64,000 nucleotides of DNA from Chrysophaeum taylorii (taxonomy: Eukaryota > Sar > Pelagophyceae > Pelagomonadales > Pelagomonadaceae). The notes under the pieces were generated by a model. That model had not been told where the DNA came from, made no database searches, and was given only the letters and a program-made list of their open reading frames with translations. The first letter of the stretch is position 1; every line of letters begins with the position of its first letter. This document shows, one piece after another, positions 49,128 to 58,215 of this stretch. The position numbers were made by a program, and so were the translations under genes. The DNA lies in the NCBI GenBank assembly GCA_029834535.1, contig JAQMWT010000421.1, forward strand, positions 141,098 through 205,097, written 5' to 3'.

Positions 49128-52100
49128 ATGTCGAGCGAGGTAATCGGGGGGACGTACACCCTCGGTGGCGTGATCGGTCGCGGGGGGCAGGCCGTGGTGC
49201 ACCAGGCATGGCAGCGGAAGACGGGGGCGTTCGTGGCCATAAAGAAGCTCAAGGTAAAGGGTCCCGACGGCGGGAGCCTCGAGTCGATCGCGACGGAGAT
49301 CGAGCTGTTGTCAAAGCTGGACCACCCGAACATAGTCAAGTACTTCGACGTCGTGGACGACGACGGGCACCTCCACATCGTGCTCGAGTACATGGAGAAC
49401 GGGTCGCTCGCTTCGGTCCGGAAGCACTTTGGGAACTTCAGCGAGCCCGTGTGCGCCATGTACATGCGGCAGGTCCTCGCCGGGCTCGACTACCTGCACG
49501 CGCAGGGCGTCCTCCATCGCGACATCAAAGGCGCGAACATCCTCACGACCAAGGACGGGGTCGCCAAGCTCGCCGACTTTGGTCTGGCGGCGAGGGCGGC
49601 GACATTCGGGGACGCGTCGGTGCAGGACGAGGTGATCGGGTCGCCCTACTGGATGGCGCCCGAGATCATCGAGATGTCGGCGGCGCCCTCGGCGGCCTGC
49701 GACATCTGGTCGCTCGGGTGTACGATCATCGAGCTGACGGCCGGCAAGCCGCCGCACTTTGACCTCGCGCCCATGGCCGCGCTCTTTCGGATCGTGCAGG
49801 ACGACGTCCCGCCGCTTCCAGGCGGCATCTCCGAGGCGTTGCGGGACTTTTTGCTCCAGTGTTTCAACCGCGAATCGGTGCTTCGCGCGGGCGCGCGCGC
49901 GCTCCTCGGCCACGCGTGGTTGGCGCGCGCGCGGACGTCGTCGTCGGCGAACGCCGGCGACGCGGGCAACCCTCCTCCTCCGAGGCTCGCGGCCGTCGAG
50001 GAGGACGAGCCCCTCGGAGGAGCCTCGAAGACGGCCTCCTGGTCGACGGCGCGCGACAAGAGCGAGTCGATTCCTATCGTTTCGCTACGGAGCTTGACGT
50101 CCGACACGGCGTACGACGACGAGGCCGCGGCCAAGATGCCCGCCGAGCTCCGGCTCTCCGACTCTGACCTGGACGCCTTCCTCGACGACCACCGACGGGC
50201 CTCGGGCGGCCAGCACCTCGGCAGCCTGTTGTCGGCATTTTTGGAGGTCACGGCCGCCGACGACGACGACGAGGAGAACTGGGCCGCCGCCGCCATGGCC
50301 GGCGCGTCGGCCGACGTCGAGCCCCGCCTCCCGAGCCTCAGCGTCGTCTGCGACGAGCAAAATTTGCTGGACAAGCTCTCGGCGCAGGTCGACGAGGGCC
50401 TCCTCTCGCCCACCCCCTTCTTGACGACGACGACGATAACCTCGACGACGACGACGACGACGGCCTCGGCCGACGAGCCGCCGGCGCTGGCGCGGGCGGG
50501 GAGCGCCGAGGCGCGCACGACGCGGCGGCGCGACACGCTCGCGCGGTTCCGGGAAAACGACGACGACGAATCGTTCGACTTTGGGCTCGACCTCGAAAAG
50601 AGCGTCGACGAGTTGGAGCTTTCGGAGCGGCTCGCCAAGCAGGTCGCGCGGCCTTCGATAAGCGTCGCGACCAAGGCGTCGTCGTCGTCGTCGTCGGCGT
50701 CGCCGTCGCTTCGCTCGGACGGCGAGTACTCGGAGTGCTCGGACTTTCCCGACGACGATTCGTCGTCCTCGAACGGCCGGGGGTCGAGCCTCGTCGACGA
50801 AGACCCCTTCGCCTCGTGCCTCTTCGACGACGAGCGCGACTTCTTGCACGACGACGCGCGCGAGCGCGAGACGCGGCGCCTCGACGAAATCGAGACGCTC
50901 CTCGAGCGCCTGCCGCTCGCCTTTGCCGACGGCGCGACCACCGAGGTCGTGCTCAACCAGAAGACCGAGGCGGCCTGCGCGGCGCTGCGGCGCCTCGTCG
51001 ACCGCAAGAACGAGACGGAGCCAATCTGTTTGCGCGAGCACGCGGTCTCCTCGCTCCTCGAGGCGGTCGAGAGGTCGCTCGAGCGACGATGCGTCGCGAC
51101 GACGGTCGCCGTGCTGCGCGTCGTGCACGCCGTGTGCCGGCGCGGCGATCTCGAGGCCGTCGTCGCCCTCGGGTTGACGCCGCTGCTCGCGCGAGTCGTC
51201 AAGGACCTCCTCCCCAACGACGCGGGCTGTTCGAGCGCCTTGGTCCACGTCGCGTCCGTCGTCGAGCGCGTCTGCTCGCACGGCTCGGACGACGCCGTCC
51301 GCCTTTTCATCGGAGGCGACGGCCTGGGCGTGCTCTGCCACCTCCTGCTTCCCGCCGGCGGCGGCGACGCGGGCCTTCCCGAGGACCACGCCGTCGCGGC
51401 CGACGACGGCGTCGAGGGGGTCGAGGCGGGCTCGGTCGTCGACGTCCACCGGTGGTCGGCGGCCAAGGTCGCCGTCGACGCGCTCCTCTGCGTGCTGCGC
51501 CGCGAGGGCCGCGCCGAGCCCAAGCCGCTGCTGCGCTCGGGCTCGAGCGATCAAAAGCTGCGCGAGCGCGCCGTCGGCCGCGCGAATTCGCGCGCCGCGC
51601 GGCCCTCGCGCAACTCGATCTGCCTCGCGCTCGCGCGCCTCGACGCGCCGCCGCGACTCGCCTCGGGCCTCGCCGCCGCCATACAGCTCGAGGACGCGGC
51701 GCGGCGCGCGATTTCTAAGACGAACGATGAACCCGCGCGCCGACGGATCGCCGGCGCCTCGGCGCTCGCCGAGCGCTCGGCGGCCGCGCTCTGCGCCTTT
51801 TGCGAGGCCGACGCTCACGTCCGCGACCGCGTCGCGCGATCCAGGACCGTAAAGGTTATCCTCGCCGTGCTCGCGGCGGCCCCGAAGCGCGTCGCGCTCA
51901 TGACGGCCCAGGAGGAGCACGACGACGACGACGACGACGACGACGTTTTTTCCGAGGCCGACGCGCACACGCGCCTCGCCGTCGCCCTCGTCAAGGCCCT
52001 CAAGGCCCTCTGCATGGCCTCGGCCGAGGCCCTCGAGGCGCTCGCCTCGGCCGGCGCGATCGAGGTCGTCGTCGGCCTCCTCGCCGCCGCGCAGCGCGGC

Positions 52101-53147
52101 GACGGAGAAACCCTCTCCGACGACGACGACGACGACGACGAAGACGACGATCCCGCCGCCGCCGCGGCGACGGCGGCCGAGAAAAACTTCCCGCACCGCG
52201 ACGAGCTCGAGGACCAGCTCGTGCCGTGCCTCTACTACCTCTGCCGCATCGACAGAGCGCGCCTCGCGAGGGCTGCCGCCTGCGGCGCCGCGCGCCGTCT
52301 CGCCGCCTGCGTCGCGCGCCGACGACACCTCAAGCAGTTCGCCCTCGCCATCCTCTGCGAACTCTGCCACGCGGCCTCGGCCGACTGCGTGGTTTCGGCC
52401 GACCCGGACGACGACCACCCGGACGACGAACACCCGGACGACGACTCGGGGAAGCCCGGCGACAACACGATCGCTTCCGAGCTCTGGCGCGCCGGCGGCG
52501 TCAAGCTCTATTCGCGCCTCCTCGCCGAGGCCTACTGGGGCGTGCGCGCGCTCGCCGCGCTCGCCGCGTGGCTCGCGCGCGACGCGACCAGACGCGTCCA
52601 AGCCGAGCTCGCCACGCCGACCTGCGCCGAGCGCGTCGTCGCGCTCCTCCGCGCCTCGCAGCGCGCCGAGTTCGAGCACGCGCTCCCGCCGCTTCGCGAC
52701 GCCCTCGAACGATCTTCCCCCTTCGCCGCCTCCCTCCTCGCCGTCGGGTCCCGACGGCGAGGTGGTGGTCCCGACGACGCGCCGCCAGGCCAGCCGAAGA
52801 AACGCAAGCGCCGTCGCCACGCCTTCGCCCGGGAAATCGGACGACGCCTAAGACGCCACACCTCCGCCATCGTCCGCAAGGCCCTCCTTGAAATTTTGCG
52901 CGCCGCACTCAAGGCGGCTCCCCACCCCCGCGGACTCCTCTCTCAAGCCGACCTCGTCCTCACCCTCGAGCGACTCGCGGTCCGCGACGCCGATCAGGTC
53001 CTCGTCCGCGACCTCGCCCTCTCCATTCTCGCGGCCCGCTACGCCGACGATCCCCCGCCCCCGCCGCCGCCGCCGCCGCCGCGATTATCGGCCGCGAAAG
53101 TTTCTCCCTCTGCGCGCCGGGACCCAACGCCTACGACCTCGCTCTAG
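49128..53147 (+). CDS. STE-type protein kinase with armadillo-like tail (MAP3K-epsilon/Cdc7-like)
   Basis: 1339 codons, single exon. The kinase domain is at about 8-268: glycine loop GRGGQAVV (17-24), ATP lysine VAIKK (39), HRD in VLHRDIKGANI (130-132), DFG (150-152) and GSPYWMAPE (to 179). The sequence style (GGxYxLGxxIGRG, IKGANIL, GSPYWMAPEIIEM) is that of MAP3K-epsilon/Cdc7/SepH kinases, which act in septation, cell-division and MAPK signalling. Residues about 290-760 are a Ser/Asp-rich low-complexity linker. From about 590 to the end there are helical repeats (LRRLVDRKNETEP, VVALGLTPLLARVVKDL, LDALAASGAIEVVVGLL-like units) as in the armadillo tail of this family. Poly-Asp and a final poly-Pro segment are low complexity. 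GC content is extreme, which creates a long antisense frame that is not a gene. Confidence 0.88.
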   Translation: MSSEVIGGTYTLGGVIGRGGQAVVHQAWQRKTGAFVAIKKLKVKGPDGGSLESIATEIELLSKLDHPNIVKYFDVVDDDGHLHIVLEYMENGSLASVRKHFGNFSEPVCAMYMRQVLAGLDYLHAQGVLHRDIKGANILTTKDGVAKLADFGLAARAATFGDASVQDEVIGSPYWMAPEIIEMSAAPSAACDIWSLGCTIIELTAGKPPHFDLAPMAALFRIVQDDVPPLPGGISEALRDFLLQCFNRESVLRAGARALLGHAWLARARTSSSANAGDAGNPPPPRLAAVEEDEPLGGASKTASWSTARDKSESIPIVSLRSLTSDTAYDDEAAAKMPAELRLSDSDLDAFLDDHRRASGGQHLGSLLSAFLEVTAADDDDEENWAAAAMAGASADVEPRLPSLSVVCDEQNLLDKLSAQVDEGLLSPTPFLTTTTITSTTTTTTASADEPPALARAGSAEARTTRRRDTLARFRENDDDESFDFGLDLEKSVDELELSERLAKQVARPSISVATKASSSSSSASPSLRSDGEYSECSDFPDDDSSSSNGRGSSLVDEDPFASCLFDDERDFLHDDARERETRRLDEIETLLERLPLAFADGATTEVVLNQKTEAACAALRRLVDRKNETEPICLREHAVSSLLEAVERSLERRCVATTVAVLRVVHAVCRRGDLEAVVALGLTPLLARVVKDLLPNDAGCSSALVHVASVVERVCSHGSDDAVRLFIGGDGLGVLCHLLLPAGGGDAGLPEDHAVAADDGVEGVEAGSVVDVHRWSAAKVAVDALLCVLRREGRAEPKPLLRSGSSDQKLRERAVGRANSRAARPSRNSICLALARLDAPPRLASGLAAAIQLEDAARRAISKTNDEPARRRIAGASALAERSAAALCAFCEADAHVRDRVARSRTVKVILAVLAAAPKRVALMTAQEEHDDDDDDDDVFSEADAHTRLAVALVKALKALCMASAEALEALASAGAIEVVVGLLAAAQRGDGETLSDDDDDDDEDDDPAAAAATAAEKNFPHRDELEDQLVPCLYYLCRIDRARLARAAACGAARRLAACVARRRHLKQFALAILCELCHAASADCVVSADPDDDHPDDEHPDDDSGKPGDNTIASELWRAGGVKLYSRLLAEAYWGVRALAALAAWLARDATRRVQAELATPTCAERVVALLRASQRAEFEHALPPLRDALERSSPFAASLLAVGSRRRGGGPDDAPPGQPKKRKRRRHAFAREIGRRLRRHTSAIVRKALLEILRAALKAAPHPRGLLSQADLVLTLERLAVRDADQVLVRDLALSILAARYADDPPPPPPPPPPRLSAAKVSPSARRDPTPTTSL

Positions 53148-53190
53148 GCGGGAGCAGCTCCCCAACTTTCTGCTGATATTTTATCATCAT

Positions 53191-54033
53191 CTAACAACCT
53201 CTGCTCTGCACTGCGCACCCCGTGCTTTTTTCTTCAAATTCTTCTTCGGAGGCAGAAGAAGCAGGGGCGTCGTCGTCGTCGTCGCCGCGCTTCTCTTTTT
53301 TTCTAGCCCGCTTCTTCCTGGCCTTCTTGGCCTCCTTCCTGAGCCTCTTCGCCTCTTTTTTTTTTTCGCGGCGACGCCGCTTCCTCGGGTTGTCGTCGTC
53401 GTCCTCCTCCTCCTCCTCGAGCGGCCGGTCGTTCGTGGCGTCGTGGACAAACCCCTGCTCGGGGGCGGTGGCGTCGACGAGCGTAGTCGGGTCGACCGCT
53501 CGCCGTCGCGCGGCGTCCGCCACCAACAGCTCGCGCTCGCGCCGCGCCTTCTCTTGTCTTTCGACTTCGCGCGCGACGCGCGAGTCCCGCATCACGTGGT
53601 CGTGGCGCTTCGCCGGCGCGGCACCGAGCCCCGCGACGCGCTCGGCCTCGAACCCGCCCTCCCGAGGCATCCCGCCCCGCTCGACGAGCTTCTTGAGCTC
53701 TGCCATCTCCACCTCGGCGCGCGCCTTGCGGGACCGCGACTCGGCCGTCTCGCCGAGGGCGTCCGCGAGGGCCTCGTCGTCCGCGCGCTTCCGCTCGAGC
53801 ACCTCGAGCCGCCGCCGCGCCGCCAAAACCTCGGGGGCTTCCCCGAGCTCGCGCCCGAACGTATCCTTCTTCCGCGTGTACCAGAACCAGTCGCGGTCGA
53901 GGTCCCGCCGCCCGACGCGCGGCGCATTCACGCATGCGCCTAAATAGTTTTGGTCCCCCGCCACCTTCTCCCACGAAAACTGCGCCGCCCCGCCTCGAGT
54001 CCCCCCATCCCGGTAGTGCGTCTTCCCAAACAT
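53191..54033 (-). CDS. MMTAG2: MMTAG2 homologue (kinase phosphorylation domain protein)
   Basis: 281 codons from ATG at 54033. The N terminus MFGKTHYRDGGTRGG, QFSWEKV, NYLG and NAPRVGR plus DWFWYTRK matches the conserved start of multiple myeloma tumor-associated protein 2 (MFG...RGG..F.WE.V...NYLG.S..AP.GRW...D..WY). The C-terminal third is Lys/Arg/Glu/Asp-rich, with KKKEAKRLRKEAKKARKKRA as a likely nuclear signal, and ends in an acidic stretch. The family is nuclear and poorly characterised, with suspected roles around RNA or chromatin. It ends about 45 bp from the convergent kinase gene, so the 3' UTRs probably overlap. Confidence 0.82.
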   Translation of the reverse strand: MFGKTHYRDGGTRGGAAQFSWEKVAGDQNYLGACVNAPRVGRRDLDRDWFWYTRKKDTFGRELGEAPEVLAARRRLEVLERKRADDEALADALGETAESRSRKARAEVEMAELKKLVERGGMPREGGFEAERVAGLGAAPAKRHDHVMRDSRVAREVERQEKARRERELLVADAARRRAVDPTTLVDATAPEQGFVHDATNDRPLEEEEEDDDDNPRKRRRREKKKEAKRLRKEAKKARKKRARKKEKRGDDDDDAPASSASEEEFEEKSTGCAVQSRGC

Positions 54034-54078
54034 CGTTGCGTACAACTTTAATTAATCCGTTGACGAAAGACACGACAC

Positions 54079-55992
54079 CTAGTAGGCCGCGCCGAGGTGG
54101 GCGTACGGCGACGACGTCGTCGGGGAGTCCCTCCGCGGCGGCATCCGGAGGCGCATGTTCCGCTCGATGGACTCGTCGCGGTACGGTCTCCTCGGGACGG
54201 GACTGAAGGGGTCCGCGTTGTCCTGGACGAAGCCGATGGCGAGGTGGGTTCGGAGGTGGTTGAGGGGCTTCTCGTCGATTCGGCAGCACCCCCGGAACCC
54301 GCGGACGTGGTACCGGATGGTGAGCTTCTTCCGCGTCCCCAGGCAGGGGTCGCCGCCGAAGAGGTCGGCGAGGCTGTCTTGGGCAGAAATGTAGATGCGG
54401 CGACCGCCAAACGCGTTGACGACAACCTTGATCTCCGCCGTGACGTCCCACGCTTGCGTCGGATCGGCCGCGTGGCCGTACGAGGCGTAACAAATCTCGA
54501 TCGGCGGCAGCGTCGTGGGGGTGCCCAGGACGAGCGAGGCGTCAATCGTGCCGCGGCCGCGCGCGTCGTCCTCGACGACCGCCGCGAAACTCCCTTTTCG
54601 TTGCTTGATGAAATTGCTTTCAAAGCCGCCGCTCGACACGTTCTCCGGCGCGTCGGCGCGCCGGTCGGCGTCGTGCCCGACGATGGTATACTCGATTTTG
54701 AGCAACTTGGGCTCGCCGGGAAGCGGATTGCCGAAGATGGCGTTCAGGTCGTCGGGTTCGCGCGGCTCGAGAGCCGCGCGCGCCCAATCGGGGACGTCGT
54801 CGTCGGCGCGACCGCCGAGGTAAAGGATGTGCCCTCCTCCTGCGTCTTCGACGCGCCGCTGCAGGATGTCGGCGACGTCGTTGTGACACAAGCGAACCCC
54901 ATCGAGCAGCTCGAGCGACCGCTCGATCTCGGGCAGCTGGCGCAAGCGCTTGGAGTCGTCGGCGCTCAATGGGAGGCCCATCGAGCGCCGGACCTGCAAC
55001 GTCTGGACGTCGAACATTTGCTTTTGCACGGCCTTGCGTCTTTCCGCCAAGGACGCCTCGGTCCAGCCGTAGGTCGCGGCGTCGATGATAATCTGGGGCG
55101 CCATCGACGGCGCCGCGTCGAGGTTTATGTCCTTCGCGAGCTTGCCGCCAATTTCGTACTCGTAGAGCTCGCCCGCCTTGCCCGCGATTTCGTACTCGAC
55201 CACGAGGTGCTTGGCGCGACCCGCGCACGGCTCGCCAAACAGCTTCGTCAGGTCCTCAAAAGCAGAAATGACGCACGACTTGCCGTGGGTCGAATCGACG
55301 CGATATTGGAGCGCGTCCCTCACGTCGAACGACCCTCGACCCTTGATCGAGCCGCGCGGGTGGCCGTACGTCGCCTTTTCGATCGACAACAGAGGCATCA
55401 TCGACCGCGAAGCGAGCAACTGCACGTTGCGCGATAAGTGAAAGGGACGATCGGACTCGAAGGCCACTACCTCGCCGCGCCGGCCGTTAATCGCGTATCG
55501 AAGTCGCAACGCCTTTCTCCTTCGAGGACACGGGTCGACGCCAAACAGCTTTCCCAGGTTGTCGGTCGTCAGGATCCGCAGCTGCTTCGTTCTTTCCACG
55601 AGCCGCTCTAAGGTGGCCGTGACATCGACTGCCGAGCTCGCGTCGACCGGATGGCCGTAAGTCGCGGCCAGCACGTGCAACCCCGCCGTCTGGTCTTCGC
55701 GTATCTCGATATCGTCGGGATGCCGCAACACGTAGAGACAATGGTGGCAGTTTCGGTAGCACAAAATGAGTTCTCCGTTCTTGTGCGCGTTCCCGCAGTT
55801 CGGGCATCGAAGCTCTCCAGAGGTGCGCCACTGAGGATCCTCGCGTTCGACGGCTTCGGGATCCGCCTCGAGCACGAGGTGTGCCTTGGTTCCGAGGACT
55901 TGGTTGTAGTTTCGCTCTGCGATCGGCAGTCGCGGTGGCGGCCGAGCCACCTTCAGCTTGCGACACAGATCCGCCTGGAAGGCCACCTCCAT
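54079..55992 (-). CDS. Protein with tandem DUF3395-like modules
   Basis: 637 codons from the ATG MEVAFQADLCRK (55992). A longer frame to 56154 exists but starts with an unlikely membrane-like leader. Near the N terminus is a zinc-ribbon-like pair: LRCPNCGNAH and LCYRNCHHCL. Then a unit recurs at least four times: xxATYGHP...DVT..LxxLV...LxIx...LxxLFGxDPCxxxxKxLxxxY..xGxxGE. The clearest copies are LHVLAATYGHPVDASSA with FGVDPCPRRRK, IEKATYGHPRGSI with FGEPCAGRAKHL, IIDAATYGWTEA and ICYASYGHAADPTQ with FGGDPCLGTRKKL. The unit resembles the DUF3395 domain at the end of DNAJC11-type proteins, but no J domain is present. Function unknown. Intron-free. Confidence 0.65.
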   Translation of the reverse strand: MEVAFQADLCRKLKVARPPPRLPIAERNYNQVLGTKAHLVLEADPEAVEREDPQWRTSGELRCPNCGNAHKNGELILCYRNCHHCLYVLRHPDDIEIREDQTAGLHVLAATYGHPVDASSAVDVTATLERLVERTKQLRILTTDNLGKLFGVDPCPRRRKALRLRYAINGRRGEVVAFESDRPFHLSRNVQLLASRSMMPLLSIEKATYGHPRGSIKGRGSFDVRDALQYRVDSTHGKSCVISAFEDLTKLFGEPCAGRAKHLVVEYEIAGKAGELYEYEIGGKLAKDINLDAAPSMAPQIIIDAATYGWTEASLAERRKAVQKQMFDVQTLQVRRSMGLPLSADDSKRLRQLPEIERSLELLDGVRLCHNDVADILQRRVEDAGGGHILYLGGRADDDVPDWARAALEPREPDDLNAIFGNPLPGEPKLLKIEYTIVGHDADRRADAPENVSSGGFESNFIKQRKGSFAAVVEDDARGRGTIDASLVLGTPTTLPPIEICYASYGHAADPTQAWDVTAEIKVVVNAFGGRRIYISAQDSLADLFGGDPCLGTRKKLTIRYHVRGFRGCCRIDEKPLNHLRTHLAIGFVQDNADPFSPVPRRPYRDESIERNMRLRMPPRRDSPTTSSPYAHLGAAY

Positions 55993-56189
55993 CGAAAAGC
56001 TTTTGGGACCCCGAAAGATATATATTGATAATAATAATAATAATAAGTCTATATTGATTGTCGAAGGGGTACTATGCATTCGTCCCGGAAGGTGCGGCGC
56101 AGAGGGCTCTAAATAACCGCCCAAATAACATATTACTACACTCGACGTCCACAAGCAAGAAGGGTGAGGTGCGAGAGAGAGAGAGTGCG

Positions 56190-56240
56190 CGTGTCGGATG
56201 CGGGACGATGATGGGGTGTCGCGTGCATCGTCATGGAGGT
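56190..56240 (-). promoter_or_regulatory. Candidate SECIS element
   Basis: On the minus strand, 40-85 nt downstream of the stop codon at 56275, the sequence reads CCATGACGATGCACGCGACA then CCCCATCATCG then TCCCGCATCCGAC. It offers an ATGA ... GA core flanking a GATGC/GCATC stem, a CGA/TCG stem and an apical loop with CCCC where SECIS elements have AA or CC. Helix length is shorter and more broken than typical, so it is tentative. Confidence 0.4.
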
Positions 56241-56274
56241 CCTTCTCTCCGAATTGAATAAATTCAAGAATTTC

Positions 56275-56604
56275 CTATCTCGGTCCACGGAGGAGTCGTT
56301 TCCGTCTGAAGCCCTTCTTTTCCATAAGGGCGTGAAGCTTTGCTGAGGACAGAGGCGCGAGCTGGACCTGTTCAGTGTCTCCGTTGTCTTGGGTCACGAT
56401 CAAGACGGGGGAATGACCGCGCTTCCACGTGACCTTGACGCCTTCGTAGGCGTCGACGCCTCCCTCCTCGCGCAAAAAGCTCTTTACCTCGGGGAGGCGG
56501 TTCAAGGTTCACCCGGGGCAGCTGATGATCTCGCCGCGGAGGGTCGCGACGAGCCTTGCCTGGCGTGCGAGGATGAAGAAGAAGAAGATGGGTGTTCCTT
56601 TCAT
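56275..56604 (-). CDS. SELENOM: Selenoprotein M-like (SELENOM/SELENOF family), UGA read as Sec
   Basis: 109 residues if the in-frame TGA at 56509-56511 (codon 32) is read as selenocysteine. The context is IISCPG-U-TLNRLPEVKSFL, a CxxU redox motif followed by the LNRLxEVKxF helix that is diagnostic of selenoprotein M. Downstream VTWKRGHSPVLIVTQDNG and LHALMEKKGFRRK match the thioredoxin-like fold of SELENOM/SELENOF (GADPxLxLLxxxG ... LGFxRK). The N terminus MKGTPIFFFFILA is a signal peptide, so the protein should lie in the ER lumen, where this family is thought to handle disulfides or calcium. A pipeline that stops at TGA would annotate only the 76-codon C-terminal part, starting from a TTG. 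Start: ATG at 56604. Confidence 0.85.
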
Positions 56605-56851
56605 CGTCGATAACCCTTACCCTGCCCCCCGAATCCCCCACGTTTAAGCGCGTCGAAATTCAGGGGACTGGACTGACTGGGTGTGTCTTTAAAGGGCGAC
56701 TGCTAAGAGGTGTGTGTGTGTGTGGGGGGGGGACTAGGTGTTTTTTTTTAATGTAAACGACGCGCCTTGGGCCGCTTCACGCGCAGCAGCTAAACCGCGA
56801 AGATCCAACGACGGTGTTTATAAATTTCTAGTTCACGATTCATGACAGTGC
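56605..56851. other. Upstream flank of SELENOM with GT/G repeats
   Basis: Contains gtgtgtgtgtgtg followed by a G-run (56711-56732) and the phrase gtctttaaagggcgactgctaagagg (56685-56710), which resembles 32377-32402. No gene is seen. Confidence 0.4.
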
Positions 56852-57111
56852 TAGGGTCGGATAAGAAAACGAGACTAGCCCGCGCCGCAACGACGGGTCC
56901 TACAACGCGTGGGCTTTTCCCTTTTTTTTGCGTGAGGGGGCGAAAGGATGCCGACTTCACTATGGGGACTAGTTCCATCGCGACGATCTCGCGGCGTGGC
57001 GGCACATACTGCTTGAGTACAAATGAACATAGCTCAGCGATCCGTTGAGTATGTCTTAGTACAAACTGAAACATAGTTAACGGCTCGTACGAACTTTCTT
57101 ATCCGACCCTG
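56852..57111 (-). mobile_element. MITE copy B (260 bp)
   Basis: Inverted and nearly identical copy of 37650-37908, with the same TIRs (TAGGGTCGGATAAGAAAA ... TTTCTTATCCGACCCTG). Differences are a couple of bases around the A/T-run and the cccctcacg segment. Flanks do not show the 7-bp duplication seen at copy A; a TGCTA pair overlaps the terminal bases instead. Confidence 0.85.
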
Positions 57112-57430
57112 CTATCACGATGATTAATTAAAATCGCCTCGTCCGACGTTAATTAACTCTTCTTATCTCCACCTCCTGTCCACTTTTTGGGCTCTCCTTT
57201 GCGTCACTCCTTCTTGCTCCCTTCTTCATGCCTTTGCGTTCTTGCTCCATCATCGTTTCTCTCTGCGTTCATGAGATCCTTTGTATTCATGGTGCTTCCT
57301 TGCTTCCCTGCGCTCATCCATTCTGGCTCTTCGTGCCTGGGAGTTGCAAACCATAATAATTAACAGTTATTTGACTCTGTTTTATCGCAACTTCTAGAGG
57401 TGAGAAGACCATCGAACAGTCGTCAGTGAG
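57112..57430. other. AT-richer spacer without gene
   Basis: Contains ttaattaa and short CTT/CTC-rich pieces (ttcttgctccc and variants repeated). No coding signal was seen. Confidence 0.45.
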
Positions 57431-58000
57431 GCCGTCATTCTATCGCCACACTGGCGGCAGGGCATCGGCCTCGAGATGACCGACGACGTGCAGAAGAAGA
57501 TTCGATTCTCGAGCCCAAGGCCCTGACGTGCAGCGATATCATGAAAGACGCCCGCGGTGAAGGGACGACGCAGAAGCTCGCCGCGCGCAAGCTCTCGAGT
57601 CCCTCGGCATCATCAAGGCGCACTGCGGTGCCGCCAACGATCCAAACCGTATTGCCCTGCGCGAACGTGCCGCGAGACTCGTCTCTTAGGTCTCCTCCGA
57701 AATTATATGCCAAGCAAGCGGTCGAAAAAAGAAGCGCAGCAGGCCAGTCTACTCGAACTCGCGCCCAAGGCGATCGCCAAACTCAAGTCCAAGGGCAACG
57801 ACGTTTCAAAGATCACGGTTTGCGAGATCACCTCCATCCTCGGCTGCTAGCTACTTTGGCGTGGCCGAGCCCAAGGGCGACAAAGCGGCCCACGTTAAGG
57901 CCCTGCAGGCCGCCGCCATCGAGGCCAAACCTGACGCTTTCAGCGTGGTCCAGTCGGCCGCAACCGGCACGCTCGGCCCGGACGCCGCGACTTCTCTCGG
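57431..58000 (+). pseudogene. Broken copy of the small-protein family shared with 39.8 kb
   Basis: Coding-like pieces lie in changing frames: GLEMTDDVQKKIRF, then LGIIKAHCGAANDPNRIALR to a stop near 57690, then MPSKRSKKEAQQASLLEL leading into APKAIAKLKSKGNDVSKIT and a TAG at 57849. The frame then changes to YFGVAEPKGDKAAHVKALQ, AAAIEAKPDAFSVVQSAA and GPDAATS. The APKAIAKLK...EPKGDKAAH block is shared with 39812-40000. Function unknown. The stops argue for a pseudogene, though an unrecognised intron could remove one. Confidence 0.45.
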
Positions 58001-58215
58001 ACTTCTCGCGGCGGTTCTTAGGATTGATTATTATTATACGAGTAAAAAAAAATATAAGTCTAACGACGGTTTTTCTTCCTTCATAAGTGTTAGGGTTCAC
58101 TCTAGGGTATTATTTATATTTATTAATTATTGTAAAGAAAGGAAGATTCAGTGGTTGGTCAACGTCAGCAAGCGAATCTCCGAGAAAAAGGGAGGGACGA
58201 AAAAACTGCTAGGTG

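Noticed and set aside
49646-51523. 625-codon Ser/Arg-rich antisense frame over the kinase linker
   Set aside because: Composition follows from the poly-Asp/Ser coding on the plus strand; no conserved motif.
50085-52820. 911-codon open frame antisense to the kinase gene
   Set aside because: It is a shadow of extreme GC codon bias (GAC/GAG codons read in reverse as GTC/CTC). It has no domain and is Arg/Gly/Asp low complexity.
53303-54493. 396-codon minus-strand frame overlapping MMTAG2 and the DUF3395-like gene
   Set aside because: Arg/Gly-rich shadow frame spanning two confident genes in other frames.
54097-55437. 446-codon plus-strand frame over the DUF3395-like gene
   Set aside because: Antisense shadow; the minus-strand frame has repeated conserved motifs and a zinc ribbon.
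56790-57074. 94-codon minus-strand frame within MITE copy B
   Set aside because: It covers a non-coding MITE; the same stretch at copy A is not open over the same span.
56852-57111. TGCTA flanking MITE copy B as a clean 5-bp target duplication
   Set aside because: The repeat overlaps the terminal A and T of the TIRs and disagrees with the 7-bp CCGTGGA at copy A, so chance is possible.
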